Source: Anodontia alba
Taxonomy: Eukaryota > Mollusca > Bivalvia > Lucinida > Lucinidae
Assembly (NCBI GenBank): GCA_964016985.1
Contig: OZ024823.1
Location: 127,042,924-127,106,923, forward strand
Direction of reading: 5' to 3'
Length of the DNA: 64,000 bases
The position numbers and the translations under genes are program-made. Under the pieces are notes generated by a model that saw nothing but the letters and a program-made list of their open reading frames with translations, ran no database searches and was not told where the DNA came from. The first letter of the stretch is position 1. Every line of letters begins with the position of its first letter. This document shows positions 1-10,490 of the stretch, piece by piece.

Positions 1-54
1 GAAACACTGAGCTAATTGTATTTGGATTCCTCCGGTAGGAATTTGTTACATTGT

Positions 55-121
<67 letters not shown>

Positions 122-340
122 CTGTTGGTGGAAAGGTGTGTGGGGATTATTTGTATATTAATATTATAAAGTTTTAAAAAGGCGGCATAGTTGACTGTCT
201 CGCACTCTTTTACGCATTACTGCATGGCGTCCTCAAAAAGGGACAGTAGCCGTCAGTGTAGACCCACATCAGCAGAACGCGTCGTCTGATCAGGATCTAC
301 ACTGTTTGCATTAAAATACATGACATATATGAAAAATATG
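1..340. other. Left edge: CT microsatellite and Pal-F piece
   Basis: No gene is seen. A (TC)n run at 58-118 is followed by AT-rich unique sequence and a Pal-F palindrome remnant at 205-320 (GTGTAGACCC and ATCTACACTGTTTGC arms). Confidence 0.6.
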
Positions 341-678
341 CAGTAGACTCCCGTTATCTCGACTTCGCTTATCTCGAATAACCGCTTATCTCGAAGTGAA
401 AATCTGGTTCCTGTTTAAACATGAAAATTTGACAACAGGTAACAAAATATTATGTTGTGGAAATGATGAGAAATTTCTCCTCAGGAGCAATTTCTCCTCA
501 TTTCTACAATATTTTCGATATACCTCTAAGTTCAGGAGTGAAATTACATATCCATTTGTTAAATATAGTTGTTCGATTTATTGTTTTCCTCAATTCTGCA
601 AAGCTGATATGTCGAGATACGAATATCTCGAAGTATTTTAGCGAGTCCTTTGGACTTCGAGATAACGCCAGTCGACTG
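341..678 (-). mobile_element. MITE-B copy 1
   Basis: The ends CAGTAGACTCCCGTTATCTC and CGAGATAACGCCAGTCGACTG are inverted. The interior has the family's GGAGAAATT palindrome, here partly decayed. The left half carries a weakened TATCTCGAATAACCGCTTATC block. Confidence 0.8.
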
Positions 679-1263
679 TTCGTGTTCGGTTCGTGTCACT
701 AGCCCCTTAACTGGGTCATCGGGGCGGATGTGCTCTGTGATTATGAGTACCATTTCTGGGTATCTGTATATTCACTGTCCCTTGCTACCAAAGTATACCC
801 CGTTATAGTGCATTAGATCTAGTCTTACGGGGATTGGATACGCTTGATTTTTCCTCCGTTTCCTTTATGGGAGAAAACTTGCGACTTCCCGTTTGCTTTC
901 CTGTACACCCCATTCTGTAAAGGTTCTAGTCTAAAAGGAAAAAAATGTATCTACGGGGAGCATTTTTTTTTTCTTTTTAGGGTAGACCTTTGAAGGGGAC
1001 AGGACACACTTGCTGCATGTAGATTTTCCGCCATATTTTACAAGGAAGACGACTTTTGTGACTTCCTGGTTGCGTTTTTGCACACTAATCCACCTGATAA
1101 TTGACCTTCTCTATCAGAAAAAACAGGCTGCTTCAAATGGGAGCAAATTCTTCATATCTTGAGTAGACCCCTTTTCAAAAGGGAAGAAAACTCCATTTAA
1201 AAGAGTTATCTCCCCTTAAAAATGCATCCATTCCCTTCAAACACGTTTTTGTATACGTTACCG

Positions 1264-1503
1264 CATTACGAAAACACGCCTATTCAAATATATAGAAAAT
1301 TTCGCCTCCAAAAACTGAAAACTTTCAGTTAAAAAACTCTTATATTTTTCATATTTCTCATCGAGGCGGTTCTAACGAGTACCTACAATCTATGTTTTTG
1401 AGCAGAAATAAGAAAAATAATGTATACCCCTGTAAGCCCCAGTTTTACTATATAAAAGTGGGGTTTAAGGGGGTCAAAATTATATAGGTATGTTTTCGAG
1501 ATG
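1264..1503 (+). mobile_element. MITE-A copy 1, left palindrome arm lost
   Basis: Runs from CATTACGAAAACACGCC to TATGTTTTCGAGATG. The central hairpin keeps only its right arm (GGCGGTTCTAACGAGTACC). Confidence 0.85.
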
Positions 1504-1894
1504 GGAAGCAAGATCTTTCAAATTGGAGAGACGGTTACAGTAGCATTTAAATGTACATGTATACATAACTAAAGAGAATGTTTACACTTGGTAGATTGAA
1601 GTTCCATTTTTTGACTGACTGCTCTAAATTATGTAACTTGCAGACCTGGGCCCAATGACAAAGTCACGAAAGTCAACAGTTGTGACTTCCTGTTTGCTTT
1701 CCTGCGCATCTGTCCCTTTCCGGAAATTGGTTCTTTTCTAAAAGAAAAGAATTTGCTCCCTTTTTGTAGAAGTTCACTCTTCAGAAGTGAGCAAAAACAT
1801 TTTTGACCGAACTGTCTCGCTTGAAAGTGTATTAATTCCTTAAAGGCAACGGTTATTTGTCACATAAAGTATTGTTTGAAACGTTAGCCAATGC

Positions 1895-2172
1895 CATCAC
1901 GAAAACATACCTATATAATTTTGACCCCCTTGAACCCCACTTTTACATAATAAAACTTGGGTTTACAGGGGTATACATTATTTTTCTTATTTCCGCTCAA
2001 AAACATAGATTGTTGGTATTCGTTAGAACCGCCTCAGCGAGGCGGTTCTAACGAGTACCTACACTATGTTTTGAGCAGAAATGTGAAAAATATCAGAATT
2101 TTTATATCTGAAAATTTTCATTTTTTGGTGGTAAAGTTTTCAGTATATTTGAATAGGCGTGTTATAGTAATG
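1895..2172 (-). mobile_element. MITE-A copy 2
   Basis: Reverse orientation. The central palindrome is present with point changes, and the terminal GTTATAGTAATG has diverged. Confidence 0.85.
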
Positions 2173-2696
2173 TCTGCTTTCACATTGTATCATACTTTGA
2201 GGTATCATACTATCAAATTTTGTTAAAACTACTCGCTTGATCAAACTTTAGTCCAATGAAATAAATAAATAAATAGAAATAGTGATAGAAATGCGATGGC
2301 ACATTCTCTACGACAGGCTGTATCGTGTTCTGTGGTAAATAATCTATATAGAAAAGTTGGTATGCCCAGTGATATGACAGAGTGCGCGCCATATTTGGTC
2401 ATACGAGCACACAGGGATAGTTTTCTTTGCCAAACATATGTTTTGTAATGACACTTTGTCCTTTTAAATGATAAATGAGATTCAGTTTTACTTGCTCAGT
2501 TTCGAGTACATAAACACACACACACACACACACACATACACCAACCACCGCTCGACCGGACTATTATATTAAACTGGCTTCAACGACGAGGAAAATAAAT
2601 AGTCGTCTCTCATTTCGCTGTATGATTCACTATTTTAAATACAGAGTAACATACTCATGTGTCAAGATATCTTGAGACCCACATTTAGTGTGCTTA

Positions 2697-2890
2697 CCTA
2701 TTTTACCGCATATACACTAAATATTTGAACACCAAATCTCCATACCAAATAACGTCCACTTCACTATTTATTGATGTGTCTAACGCGGCAAACAGGGCAG
2801 ACCCTGATCAGACCGTGGCATCTGATCTGGGTTTATACGTTTGCTCATATATTTTATCTGCCTGTCCGAATTTTAGGGTAAAGTATTATT
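2697..2890 (+). repeat. Pal-H copy
   Basis: TTTACCGCATATACACTAAA at the left and TTAGGGTAAAGTA at the right bracket a decayed CAGACCCTGATCAGACC palindrome. Confidence 0.65.
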
Positions 2891-2984
2891 TCACAATATC
2901 AGGTAGATAAATGTTCAAGATAGTGTAGTCAGGTATTCATGAGGACAAAACACGCTTCAACAGGGTGACCAGACGAAGTATGTT

Positions 2985-3159
2985 CACGCTTAGCACTCTG
3001 GATGGAATTTTCAGCAGGCGACATTTTGATTATTTTTTTCTAATTTTTCCCAGGAAACGTGACCTGACATTTTATGTAAACTTTCTCAAATTTACTTGAA
3101 ATTTATCAAGTTCTGTTTTCTGCGGGAAAAAACACCATTTTGTCGTCTGCTGAATTTGG
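2985..3159 (+). repeat. Pal-E copy cut by assembly gap
   Basis: Contains TTTTCAGCAGGCGACATTTT, TTTTTCCCAGG and GTCGTCTGCTGAATTTGG, where the sequence stops at the N run. Confidence 0.7.
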
Positions 3160-3359
3160 NNNNNNNNNNNNNNNNNNNNNNNNNNNNNNNNNNNNNNNNN
3201 NNNNNNNNNNNNNNNNNNNNNNNNNNNNNNNNNNNNNNNNNNNNNNNNNNNNNNNNNNNNNNNNNNNNNNNNNNNNNNNNNNNNNNNNNNNNNNNNNNNN
3301 NNNNNNNNNNNNNNNNNNNNNNNNNNNNNNNNNNNNNNNNNNNNNNNNNNNNNNNNNNN
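3160..3359. other. Assembly gap, 200 N
   Basis: Exactly 200 Ns, a placeholder length. It starts inside the right arm of a Pal-E palindrome, so the break was probably caused by the repeat. Confidence 0.99.
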
Positions 3360-3428
3360 GTACCACATCAGTGCTCTCAATGCTTTGATTTAATGACAGA
3401 TTCTGTCTGTCTGTTATTCTTTGTTGTC

Positions 3429-3545
3429 ACAGGCGTTTTGGATGCGAGTAACTTTCAACACAGGTGTATCCGCACAAAAAAGTTGTACAGGCGTTTTGGA
3501 TGCGAGTAACTTTCAACATAGCTGTATCCGCACAAAAAAAAAAAA
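3429..3545. repeat. Tandem duplication, about 58 bp x 2
   Basis: Two copies of a unit with GGCGTTTTGGATGCGAGTAA and GTATCCGCACAAAAAA, differing by a few bases and an A-tract length. Confidence 0.85.
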
Positions 3546-4001
3546 TGTTGTACGACTTGTGCTGAATTGGGATAAGGCAATATCATGGCTTTTGAATATG
3601 TGTGTTGGTTTAATATTTGAGAATATGTCGAAAAAAGAAAAATGAATATGCATGAGGTAAACGTAAACAAATGTGATCTTATTAACATTGCATATCAATG
3701 CACCATCTTTGTCGCATAGATTCTTCCTGCAAAGAAACGCTTGTTGTTAGGGCATTTGAGTCGCTATTTATTGGCCTTTTAATATAGCTTTTAATTATTG
3801 GCCTCTTAGTATAGCTTTGGATTTTTATGTATGGAGGCGTGTTCGATTAGCGCAGAGCGCAGTTTGGTAAGTTTGAATATGACCTGCAGTCCATCTTTGG
3901 AAAGTGACTGTGATACTAAAAATGTTTTAACATATTCATATCTGACGCATGCTAAAATAAGCTTCTAGATAAGATCTGGTAACTTATTAAAGTTCTGGCA
4001 T

Positions 4002-4034
<33 letters not shown>

Positions 4035-4436
4035 AATAATGTACAAACTAAATCTCGTGGAGATCCCAAAATGACTAGAATTCGCAAATTGCTTGATCGA
4101 GAAAATTCATAAAGCTTAATAAAAGCATACATTAAAGAATCACATTGTTGTTCTTTTTTACCTATTATATTGAAAATTTATTAAACTTTAGTATACCTTT
4201 GTCCCATATTTCTAAGTAAACATGAACAAAATTTGCACCGGTACTGGGTTTTTTTCTTTCTTTTTTTTTTTTCGAAGTAATAGTAATAAGGTAAAGTTGA
4301 TTTATATTTTAGTCACTTTACTCTAATACTTTCTTATGAAGCCGATTTTTAATTTTGAGAAAAGTCAGAGGACATTATATTCTCGGTAGTTTTTGAAAGG
4401 TTCATACCAGAGCTGTGGTCCTCTTGATGGTATGTG
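3546..4436. other. AT-rich sequence, no gene seen
   Basis: No repeat family or exon recognised. Contains a T-tract at 4004-4030. Confidence 0.5.
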
Positions 4437-4439
4437 AGT

Positions 4440-4733
4440 AGGCTGGGTGGCCTAGTGGTTAGCGCACTCGACTTTCAAGCGGGGTATCGTAGGTTCGAAT
4501 CCCGCTCGGTTCGAGACAATTTTCAGACCATTAGTACGCCTAGCTCATACTCGACGTGTCCAGGGTTGAGTATAAAGTGGACAGGGCGGCGCTTGGTGAC
4601 AGACAGCGGCACGAAGTGTGCATGGGTGATCCATGAAAGCAATGCTGTACAAATACATGTACATAACAATCGCCGCTGCCTCCATGTGCCTCGGGTGCCT
4701 GGTAGCGCTAAAAATCTGCACAACAACAATGGT
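4440..4733 (+). mobile_element. SINE-2 copy 1
   Basis: tRNA-like head (GGCTGGGTGGCCTAGTGGTT, then GGTTCGAATCCCGCTC), body with GGCGGCGCTTGGTGACAGAC, and 3' GGTAGCGCTAAAAATCTG. The lower-case tail ends GGTATGT. Confidence 0.85.
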
Positions 4734-4796
4734 ATGTAAGAAGCGCTGCCTCTATGTGACTTAGATACCTGGTAGCGTTAAAATCTAGATACATAC
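4734..4796 (+). mobile_element. SINE-2 3' fragment
   Basis: Only the 3' end (GCGCTGCCTCTATGTGAC, GGTAGCGTTAAAATCTAG) between two near-complete copies. Confidence 0.7.
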
Positions 4797-4812
4797 ATAC
4801 ATTGTATGTGAG

Positions 4813-5104
4813 GTGGGCTGGGTGGCCTAGTGGTTAGCGCACTCGACTTATAAGCGGGATATTGTGGGTTTGAATTCCGCTCGGTTTGAGACAATTTTCA
4901 GACCATTAGTACGCCTAGCTCATACTCGACGTGCCCTGGGTTGAGTATAAAGTGGATAAGGCGGCGCTTGGTGACAGACAGCGGCACCAAGTGTGCATGG
5001 GTGATCCATGAAAGCATGGCTGTACAAATACATAACAATCGCCGCTGCCTCCATGTACCTCAGGTGCCTGTTAGCGTTAAAAAATCGCACAACAACAAGG
5101 GTAT
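4813..5104 (+). mobile_element. SINE-2 copy 2
   Basis: Full copy, with the same order as copy 1 and small differences in the head (AAGCGGGATATTGTGGG). The tandem array ends 94 bp before the candidate exon at 5198. Confidence 0.85.
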
Positions 5105-5197
5105 GTGAGACGAAGCCCCTTTGTTGCCTCTGTTGACTCTGTTGCCCCGCTACGTCAAAAATTTTGACTTGGCTTGATGGTATGTGATGGTATGCAG

Positions 5198-5482
5198 TAC
5201 CCACTTCACGAGAAATATAACCCCGATAAAGTTGTGACCGACAAATTAGAGAACCGGGACTGCCAGTATGTCATCATCAGAGCCTAAAGACAACAACGAC
5301 CAGAAAAAATCCATTAACGTAGACTTACCAACCTACTTCATCTACTTCATAGATGACGAGCCCACATGGTTCTTCGCCAAAGGATCCTTTTTGAAGTCCT
5401 ACTACAACATGTTCAAGGAACACTACGAAGACATAGAAAGACGCATCAAGAAAGCCAAGCTATGTGGAAATAGCGTCTACTG
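5198..5482 (+). CDS. Possible upstream exon, unknown product
   Basis: The ATG at 5268 opens a 72-codon frame: MSSSEPKDNNDQKKS, LPTYFIYFIDDEPTWFFAKG, YNMFKEHYEDIERRIKKAK, NSVYW. Its composition looks like protein and not repeat. It ends TG/gtaaga, a good donor in phase 2, or at a TAA overlapping that donor. An AG at 5196-5197 could be the acceptor. The frame directly after it is also open (YPLHEKYNPDKVVTDKLENR) but a different one, ending at TAA 5285. I recognise no family. Its exit phase (2) does not match the entry phase (1) of kelch exon 21216, so at least one further exon would be needed if both belong to one gene. Confidence 0.35.
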
Positions 5483-5814
5483 GTAAGACGTTTTGGATCG
5501 ATCCAGCAAGAGCTCTGACCGGACTGTCGCACGGAGCCAGAAGATCTCCCCTTCCTACCTATGATGCTGCCACTACCGGACAAAGGTAAGTCTTTTCCTT
5601 TGCGAACCCTTCTGGATGGTGGCATGACCGAGCAAGTGTGAGATTACATTGTGCATTGGTAATACGAGTACACACGTTTTGAAGCTCTCTTTTTTAGGCT
5701 GTCTGTTCTAAACTCTGAAACTTACAGACCCTTGCACGCGGTCAGTAGGTGAGGTGCTCTGCACATGAATTAAGCGCACCAGCTTTTCAAGCCAAGGTCA
5801 AGGTGAAACTAGTA
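5483..5814. other. Downstream of candidate exon, second donor
   Basis: A consensus donor ACAAAG/gtaagt lies at 5586. A third frame is open from 5437 to it (WIDPARALTGLSHGARRS), so 5198-5585 may be a longer non-coding or frame-broken exon. Confidence 0.35.
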
Positions 5815-5905
5815 CAAATTTATATGGCGCTGCCCCTACATGTATGTGCCTCAGGTGCCCGGCAGCGTTAAAAATCTAAAGACTGATTGATCGATCGACG
5901 GTATG
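5815..5905 (+). mobile_element. SINE-2 3' fragment
   Basis: GGCGCTGCC, TGTGCCTCAGGTGCC and GGCAGCGTTAAAAATC match the SINE-2 3' end. Confidence 0.65.
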
Positions 5906-6200
5906 TGAGGCGTTCTTTACAGCTCAAAAATAAGACGGGTAACAAAATTTCTCTGTGGATTTTTTTTTTTTTTATTTACTCTTTTTTTTCCTATTTTTAA
6001 ACCTCAAGTATTCCTAGAGTCTATGTAACTTTTTTTACGAACAGTATCTTATAAACCTTAATTGGACAGGGCAAATCAGGATTTCAGCAATTTTATGAAT
6101 TTCTAACAGAATCTGTCATTTCAGGGCTCTTTAGGCCTTTGCTTTTTTTCAAGTCAGCTCTCTTTCGAATTTGCTTGAACGTTAAGAAAAAACATAGGAA
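5906..6200. other. Unassigned AT-rich sequence
   Basis: Nothing recognised apart from a T-tract near 5960-5973. Confidence 0.5.
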
Positions 6201-6754
6201 CATCACGAAAACATACCTATATATTTTGACCCCTTTAAACCCCCATTTAATATAGTAAAACTGGGGTTTACAGGGGTATATATTATTTTTCTTATTTCTG
6301 CTCAAATACACAAATCGAGTGCCCACACTCTATGTTTAGAGTAGAGATTTGATTGTGTTGAGGTTTTACGGCCCAGTCAACCCAATGGGGTCATGTCGAG
6401 CGCGGTCAGTTTACATAACCACACGTTTACTGGGCAGGCTTAGTCCTCTGAGCGGTTAACCAGTATTGTGCACATTCTTTCGCCAGAAACTGACAACTGC
6501 CCTTCTTGAATCAGCGGAAGGGAGAGAATGACCGTAGAAAATATTTCATGATCAATCTCCACGAAAGAATGTTGCCGACCTCGGCGGGGGTTGAACCCGC
6601 GACCTCCTGTTCTCCAGTCGGATGGTGCATCCAACTGAGCCACCGAGGCCGGCTTTTAGAGTAGATATATGAAAGATATCAGATTTTTAACGGAAAACTT
6701 TCAGTTTTTGGTGTGAAATTTTCAATATATTTGAATAGGCGTGTTTTCTTAATG
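6201..6754 (-). mobile_element. MITE-A copy 3 interrupted by SINE-1
   Basis: The two halves (6201-6345 and 6655-6754) are separated by a SINE-1 insertion with an 11-bp target duplication TTTAGAGTAGA. The central palindrome is already degenerate, so this is an old copy. Confidence 0.88.
6346..6654 (-). mobile_element. SINE-1 copy, full length
   Basis: The tRNA-like head (GGCTCAGTTGGATGC A box, GGTTCAACCCC B box on the minus strand) lies at the right. The body carries TTTCTGGCGAAAGAATGTGC and the 3' end GGGCCGTAAAACCTCAAC lies at the left. 11-bp target duplications are at 6335-6345 and 6655-6665. Layout and length recall molluscan V-type SINEs such as RUDI, but I cannot confirm this. Confidence 0.9.
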
Positions 6755-6919
6755 GAATTCGAATGCCCGTTTTCTGGTGGTGCGTCTCTTTGAAGTCTTA
6801 TATGACTGTGTCGTCTCTTATCAGAATTAATGCAATGCCTCTTAGCGTTATAAAATAAAAATAGATACACATCATACCGTGTGCTTATACATATTTTCAA
6901 AGCTACGTACAACCCTATT

Positions 6920-7125
6920 GAACACCGTATTTACTCTAAATATTGGGACACCATAATTCCTTACCATACTTGTCCTATATTTTGTAAAAGTATATTACAT
7001 TACCTGTTGATGTGTTTAAAATATTGCTGGACGAGTGGCAAACAGTGTAGACCCTGATCAGACGCCGCGTTCTCTGCACTGTTTGCTCAGGCCTGTTTGT
7101 CCCAATACCTAGGATTATTACGGTA
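6920..7125 (+). repeat. Pal-H copy
   Basis: Starts ACCGTATTTACTCTAAATAT and ends with a TTACGGTAG inverse. Central AACAGTGTAGACCCTGATCA with a truncated partner. Confidence 0.7.
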
Positions 7126-7635
7126 GTTTAAAGGTGTAAAAGTTTATTCTTGTGGTTGAAGATCAATGCGATTAAATATCACGTGACTATGGAATATTTG
7201 ATCGTCACTGTTATTCACAATATAAATAAATCTTACTTAACTACATAATTACACCTACACCAAAAAGTCGTTTTTCTGATAAACTGCGACCCGAATCCAT
7301 GAAAGGTCGTTTTAAAACCTTTCATCCCTGAGTTTCTAAAGTCGACTCGGTAAGACTCTAGAATCTGTCCGCATTCATTTACTGCATGTGAGTGTACACA
7401 ACTATCAACTATCAACTATACTAAAAGTTAGGATCAACTTAGACCTTTTGTCTCTTTTGGTTAGGGTTAGGTTACTTGAGGGATCACAGTAAGCAAACCT
7501 ATACCTAGACTATTTACAGACGGTTTGGGTAAGATTAAGTGGCGGACATATTCTAAAGGTGCTCCAACATACTGACCCGCTGAATTTTTGCCCAGAAAAC
7601 AGTCCTCTGTTGAATTATTTTAAATAAAAAGTGCT
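7126..7635. other. Unassigned sequence, no gene seen
   Basis: A fragment CCTTTCATCCCTGAGTTTC at 7318 matches a flank of the element at 8300. The rest is unassigned. Confidence 0.5.
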
Positions 7636-7864
7636 GGGCCCAGTTGTTCAAAGCGTCGTTACCTTAACGAGCTCGTTAAGGGTCATTTCGTTAATTGTTT
7701 TAGCGGATTCAATATACAATATTCTGATGTTTTTTGCTGAAAACATGTGAAAAGCTACTCACATTTTTTTTCAGCAAAAAATTTCAGCATATTTGCGTAT
7801 CACTCAATGTAAATTTTAATGAATCGTTAACTAATGACATCGTTAGCTTTGAACAACTGGGCCC
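7636..7864 (+). mobile_element. MITE-D copy 1
   Basis: GGGCCCAGTTGTTCAAAGCG at the left and its inverse at the right. The internal hairpin of GTGAGTAGCTTTTGC is partly lost (AAAGCTACTCACA only). Subterminal ACGAGCTCGT palindrome present. Confidence 0.85.
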
Positions 7865-8004
7865 TGGATACTAATGCATTCAGACCAGTATCAGTCCAAC
7901 AGCGCTGGTGCGTGTAAGCGGACGATAATCCTAGATATTTTACATTTCGCAATTCTTCCTCATGGGCAATCACATATAACCACAAAAACAATAAACATTA
8001 AACC

Positions 8005-8220
8005 TGTCATCTCTTTAAATCAATACAGATACCTTTGCAAACAGTGTAGATCAAGATGAGACGGCTCGTACGAGCCGTCTCATCTGGATCTACACTGTTT
8101 GCCGTTCTGACATTGATTTTTAACGAAACCCCTTTTTGCAACAGTAGATGTACCCACATTCAGAGCTGGAAAAGTCCATTTCATGAAAGTCAAGGGTGAA
8201 AAGGTTAAAACACATTCTAC
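8005..8220. repeat. Pal-F variant with perfect hairpin
   Basis: GCAAACAGTGTAGAT, GAGACGGCTCGTACGAGCCGTCTC and ATCTACACTGTTTGC form a hairpin. Outer arms AAAGGTTAAA are degenerate. Confidence 0.75.
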
Positions 8221-8295
8221 TGAACTAAAGCCAATGGTACGAACCTATGCTGTTGTATTTATACGAGGCGTGTAAAGATCGCAGCATAACTTTAA

Positions 8296-8505
8296 CCCTT
8301 TCATCCCTGAGTTTCTGAAGTGAACTCTTCCATCCTTGAATTTGGACATGTCCACTGATGCAAATGGGAGCTTCAGACTAAAATCAAAAACAGAATGGCA
8401 AACAGTTTAGATCCTGATGAGACGGTTCATTATGAGACGTCTCATCAGGATCTACACTGTTTACAAATTCATTGTTTTGGTCTGCAGGACTGAAAAGGTA
8501 AATTG
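8296..8505. repeat. Pal-F variant
   Basis: Outer flank CCCTTTCATCCCTGAGTTTC. Central GGCAAACAGTTTAGATCCTG and its inverse around a GAGACG core. Confidence 0.75.
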
Positions 8506-9169
8506 TTTTCTACAGAGTTGGTGGAGATTAGATGACATCACTTGACTAATGATGCTGATGTAAGGTCAAGTTCAAGGACTTCATTTTCTTCTCTTTTATA
8601 TTTCTGGAATGTTTGACTGAGAACTATGGTGGACAAATGAGCTGGCGCGAATTTGTGGCTAATAATGACACGAAGTTAAGGTCACATACTAAGGAAATTT
8701 GTATGAGATAGTTGGGTACTCGTATGTGAGCAGCTGCTCGCATCGAGTATAGCTTTAATAATTTTATTTTGTTCCTGCATGTAGGACATTGAACAGGTTC
8801 AGCTTCCTTTTCTTCATTATTTAAGTTCACAGACCCTCATACCATCAAAATAAGTAGTAAAACATTCCTAATGAAAGTTTCATAATATTCATTTTTGTGA
8901 AATAACGTATGCTTTATAAAACGGAAAACGGAAACAATAATTTCAAGCTGGCCTCTTGTAGCATAATCGCATGATGAAACAGGATACAAAGTTTATGAAT
9001 CATTCTGTTACACATGCGCATTACTAGAGGCTTATTTATAGTACACAATATGTATTTTTTTTCCTGGTTAAGTCAAATGTATGCTTGCACAACATTTAAG
9101 TAATCCTTGACTTATTTCATCTCAATGACCCTTACCTCACTTCTACCTCAACCCACTCCGCGGTAAAAT
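8506..9169. other. Unassigned sequence
   Basis: No repeat recognised. Holds only the weak RING-like scrap on the minus strand. Confidence 0.45.
8755..8830 (-). pseudogene. RING-like coding scrap (CPTCR motif)
   Basis: The minus strand reads NNEEKEAEPVQCPTCRNKIK. PVQCPTCR resembles the last zinc-binding half of a RING finger. The preceding cysteines and histidine are not found nearby and no convincing splice sites frame it, so this is a fragment or chance. It is not part of the + strand kelch model. Confidence 0.15.
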
Positions 9170-9394
9170 CCCAGCGGGCACATGACGTTTATACAACGTC
9201 GCCTCAACCTCGATGCTACGTCATGACGTTGCATCGACGTTGTGGCGACGTTGTATAAACGTCATTTGCCCGCAGGGATGGCATTAATGAATAACATCAC
9301 GTTTATACAGCGTCGCATTAATGTCTATGCAACGTCATGAAGATTATAGAACGTCGCATCGGCAACGTTGTATAAACGTCATGTGCCCGCTGGG
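9170..9394. repeat. Pal-J pair (CCCAGCGGGCAC hairpins)
   Basis: Two adjoining hairpins rich in AACGTCG and ACGTTG motifs, opening CCCAGCGGGCACATGACG and closing GTGCCCGCTGGG. Confidence 0.85.
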
Positions 9395-9404
9395 TTTGCA
9401 TATC

Positions 9405-9587
9405 ATGACATCACAGACTCCAGCGGTGGTTTCTGATGACGTTTCAATGTTGTGGTACTTCTTTGTCTGTATGGCGGTTATTGCAACTGTGACGTTGTGT
9501 CTTGTCATTGTTCCACATCTCTTCTTCTTTCAGTTCCGGGAGGGCCGTTCTTCATAATCGTGGCCTTTCATGGTTAACTTCGTTTAT
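9405..9587. repeat. Family U copy 1
   Basis: Shares ATCTCTTCTTC and GGGAGGGC..TTCATAATCGTGGC with 55860-56040 and 63350-63505. One frame gives a hydrophobic stretch (WYFFVCMAVIATVTLCLVIV), but the repetition argues against a gene. Confidence 0.55.
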
Positions 9588-9866
9588 CATTACAAAAACA
9601 CGCCTATTCAAATATATTGAGAATTTTACCACCAAAAAATGAAAACTTTCAGATGAAAAATTCTGGTAGTTTTCATATTTCTGCTCAAAACATAGATTGT
9701 GGGTACCCGTTAGAACCGCCTCGGAGAGGCGATTTAAACGAGTACCCACAATCTATGTTTTTGAGCAGAAATTAGAAAATTAATGTATACACCTGTAAAC
9801 CCCAGTTTTACTGCATAAAAGTGGGGTTAAAGGGGGCCAAAACTATATAGGCGTGTTTTCGTGATG
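9588..9866 (+). mobile_element. MITE-A copy 4
   Basis: Full length. The palindrome centre is altered (GCCTCGGAGAGGCGATTTAA). Confidence 0.85.
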
Positions 9867-10039
9867 TACCATATTGGCAAAGGCGTCTGGCATTTCAGAA
9901 TTACGCTCGTAGTAACATTAAGCGTTTGTTTGTTGTTCTTGGTATCTTTTTATGGTGAACGCAGAAAAAAACCCTATAAAAGCAATGTTTGGGATCGTAA
10001 GATAATTGCATACATACATATATAAACCAGGGCAAAACA

Positions 10040-10150
10040 TTTCCTACAATATTGTGTGTGCGCCCAGCGAAGACTCAGATCAGCCTGCGCATCCGCGCAG
10101 TCTGATCAGAGTCTTAGCAGCGCACACTGTATGTGGGTAGCCTGAAATCC
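10040..10150. repeat. Pal-I copy
   Basis: GCGCCCAGCGAAGACTCAGA, CCTGCGCATCCGCGCAG and TCAGAGTCTTAGCAGCGC arms. Confidence 0.75.
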
Positions 10151-10254
10151 AATACGTCTTCAGCCGGACAGCGAAAAGTTGTCTCTTTTGTTAAAATTGG
10201 GAAAAATCTACAAACTCTTTCAAGTCCCCTTCAAACAGGGTAAGAAAGGCAAAT

Positions 10255-10490
10255 GCTTAACCCATATAAGGCTAATGGACTTTCCCATCCTTATATATTG
10301 GGCGAGTCCATTGGTTATTTAAGGAGTGTCAGGTGTATTCTTTCATTTTTGTTCTATTTGTAATTGAAATTTCTGTAAGCAAACAGTGCAGACCTAGATC
10401 AGACGCCGCATGATGCGGCGTCTGATCTAGGTCTGCACTGTTTGCTTAGGTCCCACAAAAGGGACGTCAGGCTTATATGGGTTAAATAAA
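10255..10490. repeat. Pal-F copy with 71-bp perfect palindrome
   Basis: 10377-10447 is a perfect inverted repeat of 35-bp arms about a single G (arms from AAGCAAACAGTGCAGACCTA, inner GACGCCGCAT). The outer arms AACCCATATAAG and CTTATATGGGTT also pair. Confidence 0.9.

Noticed and set aside
4440..4510. tRNA gene
   Set aside because: SINE-2 head, repeated at 4813 and 29480.
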